Assembly: GCA_016762995.1 (NCBI GenBank)
Contig: JAESUT010000006.1
Span: 1-5,513 of the forward strand
Direction of reading: 5' to 3'
DNA from: Gammaproteobacteria bacterium
Lineage (GTDB): Bacteria; Pseudomonadota; Gammaproteobacteria; Pseudomonadales; Pseudohongiellaceae
DNA length: 5,513 nucleotides
The notes under the pieces were generated by a model that had not been told where the DNA came from, searched no databases, and was given only the letters and a program-made list of their open reading frames with translations. The translations under genes and the position numbers were made by a program. Below, piece by piece: positions 1 to 5,513 of this stretch; position 1 is the first letter of the stretch, and every line of letters starts with the position of its first letter.

Positions 1-255
1 ATCGTTACATTCTGGCCCCTGTGCGGAGTGATCTATCTGGCCTAACACAGGGTAATTTTCATGCATCCCAACCATATCGGAATGGTCGGGCATGTCGTCC
101 ATGCGGTGGCTAGGGCCACAGCAGCAATTAGTCTGCTCCTGCTCCATTTCCGGCATCATGGCGCAGGCGTAGCTGGCCTGAATATTCAACAGGAAGCCAG
201 CTATACACAGGACAGACAGCCATTGGCGAGTATTTTTTTTAAGCAATTGATGCAT
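1..255 (-). CDS. Exported Cys/Met/His-rich small protein, 3' end cut by the window edge
   Basis: An open frame of 85 codons runs from ATG at 255-253 to the left edge without a stop. The product begins with a basic segment (MHQLLKKNTRQW), then a hydrophobic stretch (about residues 13-26) ending in ASYA followed by CAMM. This is a typical Sec signal peptide, with cleavage likely after Ala30. The residues before Cys31 (S-Y-A) fit a lipobox poorly, so a soluble periplasmic protein is more likely than a lipoprotein. The mature part is rich in Met, His and Cys and has a CCC cluster at residues 44-46, which suggests soft-metal (copper-like) binding; that role is inference. A TGA lies in frame upstream and no other start codon intervenes, so the ATG is well fixed, although no good Shine-Dalgarno is seen. 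It lies 149 bp downstream of the PepSY pseudogene on the same strand, and small Cys-rich exported proteins beside PepSY genes suggest a shared metal or redox role. The plus-strand frame over the same bases (61-318) is a shadow. Confidence 0.7.
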   Translation of the reverse strand, partial: MHQLLKKNTRQWLSVLCIAGFLLNIQASYACAMMPEMEQEQTNCCCGPSHRMDDMPDHSDMVGMHENYPVLGQIDHSAQGPECND

Positions 256-404
256 AGTATTAAAGACAGCGACCCGGCTAGGATTCTTTCAGTAAAGTAC
301 GGCAATCTTGAAAACTAAGCAAGTAAGCAGTTGATGTTATTCGTAAACTTAACATACAGGTCTAAGCCGACTAAGGGTTCAGCAGCTAAATTAAACTGCA
401 CAAT

Positions 405-1559
405 TTAGCGAATAAGTCTTCGCCATCCGATAACCGCAGAAGTGACAGAGAAACCAAACCCAGCAATGCTAAGGATGATTATCAAGAGATCCTATAAAGG
501 TCTGTTACGAAGCAGAAACTGGAGATCTAGGCTATGTAGCCCATTGAACAGCCAGCGTTCTCTTCGGCTGGCGTCTGTAACTCTGTTTACGATTTCGCCC
601 GTCGTCAAGTCGATGTGATACCAGGTTGATTCGGAATCACCAAATCTTACGCGATACACGGGGAACGGTCGGTGTCGGTTGTGGCGTGAATAGTACTAAT
701 TGTCAGGTTGTAGGACTAAATCCATAGCGAGCAATTTCGAATCAGGTAAAAGTGTTGGTGCTGCTTCCGCAATTTTCCTTAATAAGACCAGTGGTTCGTT
801 TTGCGAAATTATTCTGTCAAATTACTACCGCCGGTATAGCGACCAATCTGCGGCCCCGCAGCAGTAGAAGAATTGAATACGCCCCATGGGCCCATCAACA
901 TGAGTCCACTAAATATAAAAGTAGACACGAATACTAGAGAAAGTAGCCCCAGAATATGATGCCACTTCATCCAACCAAAGTATGGGCTTACACTTTTCCC
1001 TCGGTAAGGATTGTGGAACTGGACTCGCATAAATCCGATTATTGCCCCTGTAATTACCGAGACGATACCAAGCAGTGACAAATAAACTATAACGTCGTTC
1101 CATAGAGACGCGTTCTTGCGAAGTTGCAATGAATAAATCCAGTGAACCGTCGATCCCAGCCAATTCCAGAAACGCTCGGTGCGATGTGTGTCTCTGACGA
1201 TTTGCTCAGTCTTGTCTGAGACATAAAGAACGGTCTTCGCTATGTCATTCGCATGAATTCTGTGCAGAGGGCGATAACTATCAAGGCCAGCTGAGACAGC
1301 CCATTGATCCAATTGAATTCGTTCATCCATAGCTTGGCGCAACGTTGCCACTGGCAAAACCGGATTTTGCAACTGCCTCACGGGCAAGTTCGGGACTAAG
1401 CCCTTGTGGCAGCTCGCCAGTGTCTGCAAATACTGTGAATGTTTGGCCCGATTCAGCTTGTAGCATATAAGCGGGTCGGCCTAGTATGGTCGTGAGGCTG
1501 ACTCTGGAATATAGATCCTCGGTTCTGATCGCTGACGCAGCTTCTGCCGGCGTAATCAT
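405..1559 (-). pseudogene. PepSY-associated transmembrane protein, frameshifted and with nonsense codons
   Basis: Homology to PepSY-associated TM proteins (inner-membrane proteins linked to iron, copper or redox functions) runs through the whole interval, but not in one frame. Segment A (1559 to about 1330) has a PepSY-like start (MITPAEAASAIR, then GRPAYML). Segment B (about 1335 to 811) is shifted by one frame. It carries LDQWAVSAG, RPLHRI, LYVS, RTERFWNWLG and HWIY, a membrane helix, KWHHILGLLSLVF, and SGLMLMGPWG. Segment C (about 830 to 405) returns to frame A with the second PepSY repeat: YYSRH, FPVYRVRF, TTGEIV, RRERWLFNGLHSLD and a last helix ending IGWRRLIR, with stop TAA at 407-405. 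Segment C is broken by TAG at 698-696 (inside a D-N-x-Y-Y stretch) and TAG at 494-492 (where the family has Trp, PLWD). The usual N-terminal membrane helix is missing. Frame A stays open upstream only to a TGA at 1637-1635, and the added residues are not hydrophobic. Two shifts, two nonsense codons and a lost N-terminus make sequencing error an unlikely sole cause. Confidence 0.9.
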
Positions 1560-1731
1560 TTCGCGTTTTTGGCTCCCTGTACTTAGGATCCCCTCTGTAT
1601 AATTCCACGAAATTTGTCTATTTTCATAGTTGATTCAGTCGAGGATTGGATTTTTCACTTAATCTGTCTATTTGAGCAACCAGAAGAACGTTGTCGTACC
1701 TGAATGCAGTTGATATTCATAGCACGTATAG

Positions 1732-1896
1732 AAGGGGAGGTACGCGTGTGCTATTGAAATCAAACTTGATTGTAGTCAATACTGTGGGAACGGTGGATGG
1801 TACATTTATGCTGGAAATAGATGGATCACCACCACGATCCAGATTGAGGATGTCTTTGCGCCAAACAAGTATCCTAGATCAGCCTGGCTAAACTAA
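1732..1896 (+). pseudogene. Unidentified open fragment directly upstream of the cytochrome b gene
   Basis: This frame is open for 54 codons after TAG at 1729-1731 and ends with TAA at 1894-1896, inside the cytochrome gene's ribosome binding region. It has no ATG, GTG or TTG start. The translation looks protein-like: a CSQYC motif, then GNGGWYIYAGNRW, then IQIEDVFAPN and a C-terminus PRSAWLN. Upstream in the same frame are three closely spaced stops (TGA 1711-1713, TAG 1720-1722, TAG 1729-1731), as expected if the 5' part has decayed. The 11-nt gap to the cytochrome ATG suggests it was the preceding gene of an operon. I do not recognise the family. Two other frames over this stretch are also open: plus 1691-1891 from a TTG without a Shine-Dalgarno, and a minus-strand frame. 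The choice of frame is therefore tentative and rests on residue composition and the junction with the cytochrome. Confidence 0.3.
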
Positions 1897-1907
1897 GGAG
1901 AAAGGAG
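1895..1907 (+). promoter_or_regulatory. Duplicated Shine-Dalgarno of the cytochrome b gene
   Basis: AAGGAG occurs twice in tandem, at 1895-1900 and 1902-1907. The first copy is 7 nt from the ATG at 1908 and is the functional-looking ribosome binding site. The second abuts the ATG and is too close to act. The first copy overlaps the TAA of the preceding fragment, as in translationally coupled genes. Confidence 0.7.
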
Positions 1908-2657
1908 ATGTCCGAATTAAAAGCTTATCAAGTTTGGGATGCGGAATCTCGTTGGTTCCACTGGATCAATGTGCTTTGTGTGGTCGGTCTAGCTGGCGTC
2001 GGCACCACGATTCTCTTCGCCAACAGTTTTGACGCATCCAATGCGGGGAAAATCAATCTTAAAAAGGTGCATGCGTTTATTGGTTATGTTTTTGCCCTGA
2101 ATCTGTTTTTTCGTTTTGTGTGGGCCTTCACGGGAAACCGTTATGCTCGCTGGCGCAGTTTTCTGCCCGGCGGTAGAGGTTACCTGCACTCACTACGTAG
2201 CTATGTGACAGCGTTTGTTTCGGGGCCACCGGAAAACTATTTGGGACATAACCCGATTGGTAGAATCGGAGTGACTTTGCTGCTGATACTCATCAGCATT
2301 CAGGCCGTCACTGGTTTGGTGCTAGCGGGCACTGATTTGTTTTTCCCGCCCTTTGGTTTCTGGATTGCTCAGTGGGTCGCTGCCCCAGGTGTGGACCCTG
2401 CAACACTGGTACCCTATGCGCCGGAGATGTATGACACGGCTGCCTGGGATGCCATGCGTTCTTTTCGAAAGCCTTTCATTACCTTACACGAAACCAGCTT
2501 CTACATTCTTATGTGCGGAATTGTCATCCACGTGGCTGGCGTCATTATTACCGAGAAAAAAGAAGGCGGCAGCCTCATATCTGCCATGTTCACCGGTACA
2601 AAAATAATCAAAGGTGAGCCTGTTGATAAGGAAGATAATCAAGACGTAGACGATTAA
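1908..2657 (+). CDS. Di-haem cytochrome b, Ni-hydrogenase/b561-type membrane subunit
   Basis: A complete 249-residue integral membrane protein of the bacterial cytochrome b561 / Ni-Fe hydrogenase b-type family (Pfam Ni_hydr_CYTB). Such subunits carry electrons between the quinone pool and a periplasmic or membrane partner. Four helices are visible at about residues 20-38, 54-74, 117-141 and 192-214. The likely axial haem ligands are His18 (in VWDAESRWFHWIN), His55 (KKVHAFIGY), His194 (LHETSFY) and His208 (VIHVAG), which is the normal four-His, two-haem arrangement. GHNPIG at 114-119, before helix 3, and SAMFTGTKII near the C-terminus are typical of the family. The last ten or so residues are acidic and cytoplasmic-looking. 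The start is supported by a strong AAGGAG 7 nt upstream. No hydrogenase, cytochrome c or molybdoenzyme partner is present in the window. The neighbouring PepSY gene, divergently oriented, is broken, so this gene may be an orphan of a formerly larger redox locus. Confidence 0.92.
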   Translation: MSELKAYQVWDAESRWFHWINVLCVVGLAGVGTTILFANSFDASNAGKINLKKVHAFIGYVFALNLFFRFVWAFTGNRYARWRSFLPGGRGYLHSLRSYVTAFVSGPPENYLGHNPIGRIGVTLLLILISIQAVTGLVLAGTDLFFPPFGFWIAQWVAAPGVDPATLVPYAPEMYDTAAWDAMRSFRKPFITLHETSFYILMCGIVIHVAGVIITEKKEGGSLISAMFTGTKIIKGEPVDKEDNQDVDD

Positions 2658-2922
2658 TGCTCTCTTGGTTGCTTAGTTAAACAAGTTTCTTGGAAATTAA
2701 ACACTTTAGGTGGATCTCTCAGATATAGTCTATTTCACTTATTTCCGGTAATATTATTTACCGGAAATAATGGTGTTATGCTCATCTCCATTTAGTCGAG
2801 TTATGATAGCGCTCTATCCCACGATCCTTCTCGCACGTTCCAAAACATGGTCGTATGTGAATTGCCCCTCTCGAAAACAATGTTATGTTGGGGAAATGAG
2901 GCTAGTTTTGTATAGTCACAGT
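2658..2922. other. Intergenic stretch between cytochrome b and the methyltransferase
   Basis: This stretch holds the perfect inverted repeat at 2739-2770 and nothing else of high confidence. The frame of the downstream gene is open from ATG 2770, but the 51 extra residues do not look conserved and have no ribosome binding site. A weak sigma70-like pair, TTGCCC (2862-2867) and TATGTT (2884-2889) with a 16-nt spacer, could drive the methyltransferase. No terminator with a T-run was seen after the cytochrome gene. This stretch is also a candidate junction between the redox locus and the accessory segment. Confidence 0.4.
2739..2770. repeat. Perfect 13-bp inverted repeat, candidate operator
   Basis: TTATTTCCGGTAA (2739-2751) and its exact reverse complement TTACCGGAAATAA (2758-2770) flank a 6-nt spacer, TATTAT. 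The symmetry stops sharply after 13 bp. No T-run follows and the stem is AT-rich apart from CCGG, so a Rho-independent terminator is unlikely. Arm centres lie about 19 bp apart, near two helical turns, which suits a dimeric or tetrameric DNA-binding protein. It sits about 150 bp before the preferred methyltransferase start. An operator is the favoured reading; a recombination site or mobile-element end is possible. Confidence 0.6.
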
Positions 2923-4848
2923 ATGGACTTCAACGAATTCACAGACCTAGTTGCACAAGTAGATATAGGAAAACAACTTCCAACGGCTGTCTACGTCCAT
3001 AGAAGCGCCCTTAGAATCATGCCTGCCAATCTGTTCGAAGTAATTGAAAGAGTCGCAGTAGCACTTAACATCCCAACTCAGAAATGGAATATTCTTAAAC
3101 TTTCAAAGCGGGATTTCAGAGTATCACTACTGAGCTACCCTACCTTTGAGTTGGAACCGTACCCCCAGCTCGCCCACAGTTGGACGATAGACCTCGCCAA
3201 GCTGAGCCTCAGAGAAGCCGACTACTCCAAGAGTGAAAACCCACCTATCCTGCATAGACGAGAAGCCTTTTTAAGCAAGGACCACCCTCAAAGAAGCTAC
3301 TTCAATGAATTTACCAGAGAAGGAGAGGCAGCCGGGCTTTATGAAAACACGAGGATTATAGGTACAAAGAATGGCTGGGAACGCGTATTTAGGCGAAAAG
3401 GGTTGTACCTAGCAGAAGACGGGCATTTCCAACCACTCACTGAAATAACTAGGCCTGACATAACGAATGTATTTACTGGGACCATTGACCGACATAAGAC
3501 CGCACTTTCCAGAGACAAGCTTTCAGTCCCATTGTTTTTGATGGCTGAACGAGGATACCTGAACGGAAAATATACGGTCCTTGACTACGGATGTGGAAAA
3601 GGTGATGACATCCGAGAACTTGAAAAGCATGAAATTGAATGCATCGGATGGGATCCCGTTCACCAACCCGATACAGATATAGAGAACTCTGACATCGTGA
3701 ATCTCGGCTATGTGATCAATGTTATTGAAGATCGCGAAGAGCGAAACGAAACCTTAAAGCGTGCATACAGTCACACTGAGAAAATCCTCATAGTGTCCGC
3801 GATGCTCGGCAACGAATCGGTTTTTGAGCGATTCAAACCTTATAAAGATGGAGTAATCACAAGCCGGAATACCTTTCAGAAATACTATATGCAAGGGGAA
3901 CTAAAACATTATGTGGAAAACACACTTGATACTAATGCCATTGCTTTAGCGCCTGGCATATTTGCAGTATTCAAAGACAAAGCTGAGGAACAATGGTATC
4001 TCGCAGAAAGGCATAGAACGCGCCATCAATGGCGGCAACTTATTACAAAGGCTCCCAAGCCAATCACGAAGAAACAGGCCAAGTCTATATTGGAGAAACA
4101 CAAAGAACTACTGGAAGATTTTTGGTACACATGCCTAGACCTAGGTCGGTTACCGGCCAACGATGAGTTCGAGCAGGCCGAAAACCTGAAACATGCCTGT
4201 GGTTCATTTAACAAAGCTTTTGCAATCTGCGAGCAATACTTCGATCATGAATTGTTTGAGCAAGCTAAAAAAGAACGTCACGATGACTTGCTCGTGTATT
4301 TCGCACTTGGTTTCTTTAATAAAAAGCGGGATGTTTTCAGCCGTATGCCCGAGGCACTGAAACGCGATATCAAGGCATTCTTCGGGCAGTATTCGATCGG
4401 GAGAGAAATGGGGAAGGAGCTTTTATTCAGCGTATCAGACGTAGATGTGATTTATAAATCATGTATCACCGCTCATAGCAGCCTCCCCGCAAGCGAGCTT
4501 AATGGACAGCACGACCTTGTCTTTCACAAAGATTATCTGAATATGTGCCCGGTCGAGTTACGAATCTACGTCGGCTGCGCGACACAACTTTATGGTGATC
4601 TAGACAGCATAAGTCTAATTAAAGCTCACATAGTAAGCGGCAAGGTGAGCTTAATGGGATATGACGATTGGAGTAAAGACATACCACTGCTTTCTGAACG
4701 CATTAAAATAAAGATGCGTGAACAGGAAATCGATTTTTTTGACTATGTTGGAGAATTCGAACCACAACCCCTTGCAAACAAATCAAGTTATGTTGATGAC
4801 AACCGACAAGCAATAGGTCAGCCTAAATCTGAGTGTGAAGTAACATAA
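2923..4848 (+). CDS. DNA phosphorothioation-associated putative methyltransferase (Dnd-linked)
   Basis: A 641-residue protein that I recognise as the Dnd-associated putative methyltransferase family (TIGR04096), whose members occur with or near DNA phosphorothioation gene clusters. Its exact reaction is not established. The N-terminal part has GKQLP and YVHRSAL (residues 26-30 are HRSAL). The family signature RHKTALSR is at 190-197. The SAM-binding loop DYGCGKGDD at 221-229 is followed by GWDP at 242-245, with Asp as the likely acidic ribose contact, and by NLGYVINVIED at 260-270. The C-terminal domain carries LGRLP at 407-411, ELRIYVGCA at 545-553 and SGKVSLMGYDDW at 572-583, all family-like. 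No (N/D)PP(Y/F) amino-methylase motif is seen, so base N-methylation cannot be assumed. The frame is open from 2770, but ATG 2923 (MDFNEFTDL) is preferred because family-like sequence begins there; ATG 2896, after GGGGAA, is the alternative. Neither start has a good Shine-Dalgarno. The gene converges with the next one across a 54-bp gap. Confidence 0.85.
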   Translation: MDFNEFTDLVAQVDIGKQLPTAVYVHRSALRIMPANLFEVIERVAVALNIPTQKWNILKLSKRDFRVSLLSYPTFELEPYPQLAHSWTIDLAKLSLREADYSKSENPPILHRREAFLSKDHPQRSYFNEFTREGEAAGLYENTRIIGTKNGWERVFRRKGLYLAEDGHFQPLTEITRPDITNVFTGTIDRHKTALSRDKLSVPLFLMAERGYLNGKYTVLDYGCGKGDDIRELEKHEIECIGWDPVHQPDTDIENSDIVNLGYVINVIEDREERNETLKRAYSHTEKILIVSAMLGNESVFERFKPYKDGVITSRNTFQKYYMQGELKHYVENTLDTNAIALAPGIFAVFKDKAEEQWYLAERHRTRHQWRQLITKAPKPITKKQAKSILEKHKELLEDFWYTCLDLGRLPANDEFEQAENLKHACGSFNKAFAICEQYFDHELFEQAKKERHDDLLVYFALGFFNKKRDVFSRMPEALKRDIKAFFGQYSIGREMGKELLFSVSDVDVIYKSCITAHSSLPASELNGQHDLVFHKDYLNMCPVELRIYVGCATQLYGDLDSISLIKAHIVSGKVSLMGYDDWSKDIPLLSERIKIKMREQEIDFFDYVGEFEPQPLANKSSYVDDNRQAIGQPKSECEVT

Positions 4849-4902
4849 TCACCTAACGGAATGCGTACAAAAAACATCATCCACGCCTTCCTCGAAGCAG
4901 GT

Positions 4903-5511
4903 TTATCCATCGCTGCCAACTGCAGGTATCAATTTGGCAACCAATAAGTTATGAATTTCTGAAACTAATTGTTGCTCAGATATCGTACCTCGTATTTGAT
5001 CAATACTAATTTTATCAAGAATATCTTTGGCTCTCTGTAGCTTGTTTTCGGCATCTTTTTGCATCTCACGATCGAAAGCCCTCCTCGACACATCATCTAA
5101 GCTACTAGCGTTCTCAGACACTTCAATGACTGCTCTTTTGCCAGTCTCCTTCCAAACTTTATACATTTCTCTAAACTGTTTTGGGTTTCTGATAGGACAA
5201 TGATCTTCAACACATAAGTTATGAAATAGTTCCATCCCTTCCACAGAAAAGGTCGAAGATTTAGGCTCGAAACCAAATACATCGGCAGCCATTCTAGGTC
5301 TGGAAATCGCCATCTCCAACAAAGAATAATGATCACTTCGGATACTATATCCCTCTTTCTGCATATCATGGAATACGCGATAAATTGCAATTGCCTTGGA
5401 AACTTCCGCCGGCTGAAGATTCATTGTCAGAGCGACTGACTTCCCAATTTCAGCAACATATCTAAACGCTTTCGTACCTACGTCCGCATTAAACCGCGTT
5501 ACATATGCGTT
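4903..5511 (-). CDS. Probable ParB-like protein, C-terminal part; 5' end beyond the right edge
   Basis: The minus-strand frame is open from the right edge (first full codon at 5511) to TAA at 4905-4903, giving 202 visible residues. An ATG at 5424 exists, but coding-like sequence continues upstream of it without a stop (TRFNADVGTKAFRYVAEIGK), so that ATG is internal and the true start lies outside the window. The pattern is helical. It includes RYVAEIGKSVALTMNLQP, then SDHYSLLEMAISRPRMAADV, then a segment with IRNPKQFREMYKVW, then a charged helix near residues 140-170 with SLDDVSRRAF and DAENKLQRAKDILDKI. This resembles the region after the nuclease-like domain in ParB/sulfiredoxin-fold proteins common in defence islands; that is inference from pattern, and the diagnostic N-terminal motifs are not visible. 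It converges with the methyltransferase gene, with no clear terminator between them. Confidence 0.55.
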   Translation of the reverse strand, partial: NAYVTRFNADVGTKAFRYVAEIGKSVALTMNLQPAEVSKAIAIYRVFHDMQKEGYSIRSDHYSLLEMAISRPRMAADVFGFEPKSSTFSVEGMELFHNLCVEDHCPIRNPKQFREMYKVWKETGKRAVIEVSENASSLDDVSRRAFDREMQKDAENKLQRAKDILDKISIDQIRGTISEQQLVSEIHNLLVAKLIPAVGSDG

Positions 5512-5513
5512 AT

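Noticed and set aside
61..318. Plus-strand 85-codon ORF
   Set aside because: It is antisense to a minus-strand frame with a clear signal peptide and Cys/Met-rich mature sequence; its own product shows no family features.
752..937. Plus-strand 61-codon ORF
   Set aside because: It lies antisense to segments B and C of the PepSY pseudogene and has no ribosome binding site or recognisable product.
909..1163. Minus-strand 84-codon ORF
   Set aside because: It overlaps PepSY segment B in another frame, and the membrane and motif signal is in segment B's frame.
1646..1674. Possible sigma70 promoter TTGGAT - 17 nt - TATTTG before the cytochrome gene
   Set aside because: Only three of six positions match in each box; the spacing alone is not enough to call it.
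1691..1891. Plus-strand 66-codon ORF from TTG
   Set aside because: It has a TTG start without a Shine-Dalgarno and low-information composition; the overlapping frame ending at 1896 looks more protein-like.
1989..2189. Minus-strand 66-codon ORF inside the cytochrome gene
   Set aside because: It is a shadow of a well-supported membrane protein gene.
2353..2607. Plus-strand 84-codon ORF inside the cytochrome gene
   Set aside because: It is an out-of-frame shadow; the helices and haem ligands are in the 1908 frame.
2739..2770. Palindrome as a Rho-independent terminator of the cytochrome gene
   Set aside because: No T-run follows the right arm, and the stem is mostly A-T pairs apart from CCGG.
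4026..4214. Minus-strand 62-codon ORF inside the methyltransferase gene
   Set aside because: It is antisense to conserved coding sequence, with no independent support.
4849..4902. Possible bidirectional terminator between the convergent genes
   Set aside because: No convincing hairpin is visible; an A-run near 4869 lacks an adjacent stem.
5097..5390. Minus-strand 97-codon ORF
   Set aside because: It is an out-of-frame shadow of the ParB-like frame, which stays open to the window edge.

Overview
The window reads as a moderate-GC gammaproteobacterium-like chromosome segment. This is an inference from gene style and family content (di-haem cytochrome b561 type, PepSY transmembrane protein, strong AGGAG ribosome binding site); no rRNA or other taxonomic marker is present. 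It divides into two parts of different character.

Left part (1 to about 2660): membrane and redox or metal functions, partly decayed. On the minus strand, a PepSY-type inner-membrane protein gene (about 1559 down to 405) is a clear pseudogene. Its coding signal jumps between frames twice, has two internal TAG codons, and lacks the N-terminal membrane helix. Downstream on the same strand, a small exported Cys/Met/His-rich protein starts at 255 and runs off the left edge. Diverging from these on the plus strand is an intact di-haem cytochrome b of the Ni-hydrogenase/b561 type (1908-2657). Directly before it lies a short open frame (1732-1896) with no start codon, which looks like the tail of a broken upstream gene. 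No redox partner for the cytochrome is present in the window.

Right part (about 2660 to 5513): a probable accessory or defence segment. A perfect 13-bp inverted repeat with a 6-nt spacer (2739-2770) precedes a large gene (best start 2923, end 4848). I recognise its product as a DNA phosphorothioation-associated putative methyltransferase (Dnd-linked family TIGR04096). A convergent gene enters from the right edge (5511 down to 4903) and appears to be the C-terminal part of a ParB-like regulatory or nuclease protein. No dndBCDE or dndFGH genes lie inside the window, so a link to phosphorothioation depends on sequence beyond the right edge or on the methyltransferase acting alone.

The most useful second looks are the orphan Dnd-type methyltransferase with its palindromic upstream element, the multiply broken PepSY gene, and the unexplained Cys-containing fragment before the cytochrome. 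No tRNA, rRNA, CRISPR array or insertion sequence was seen.
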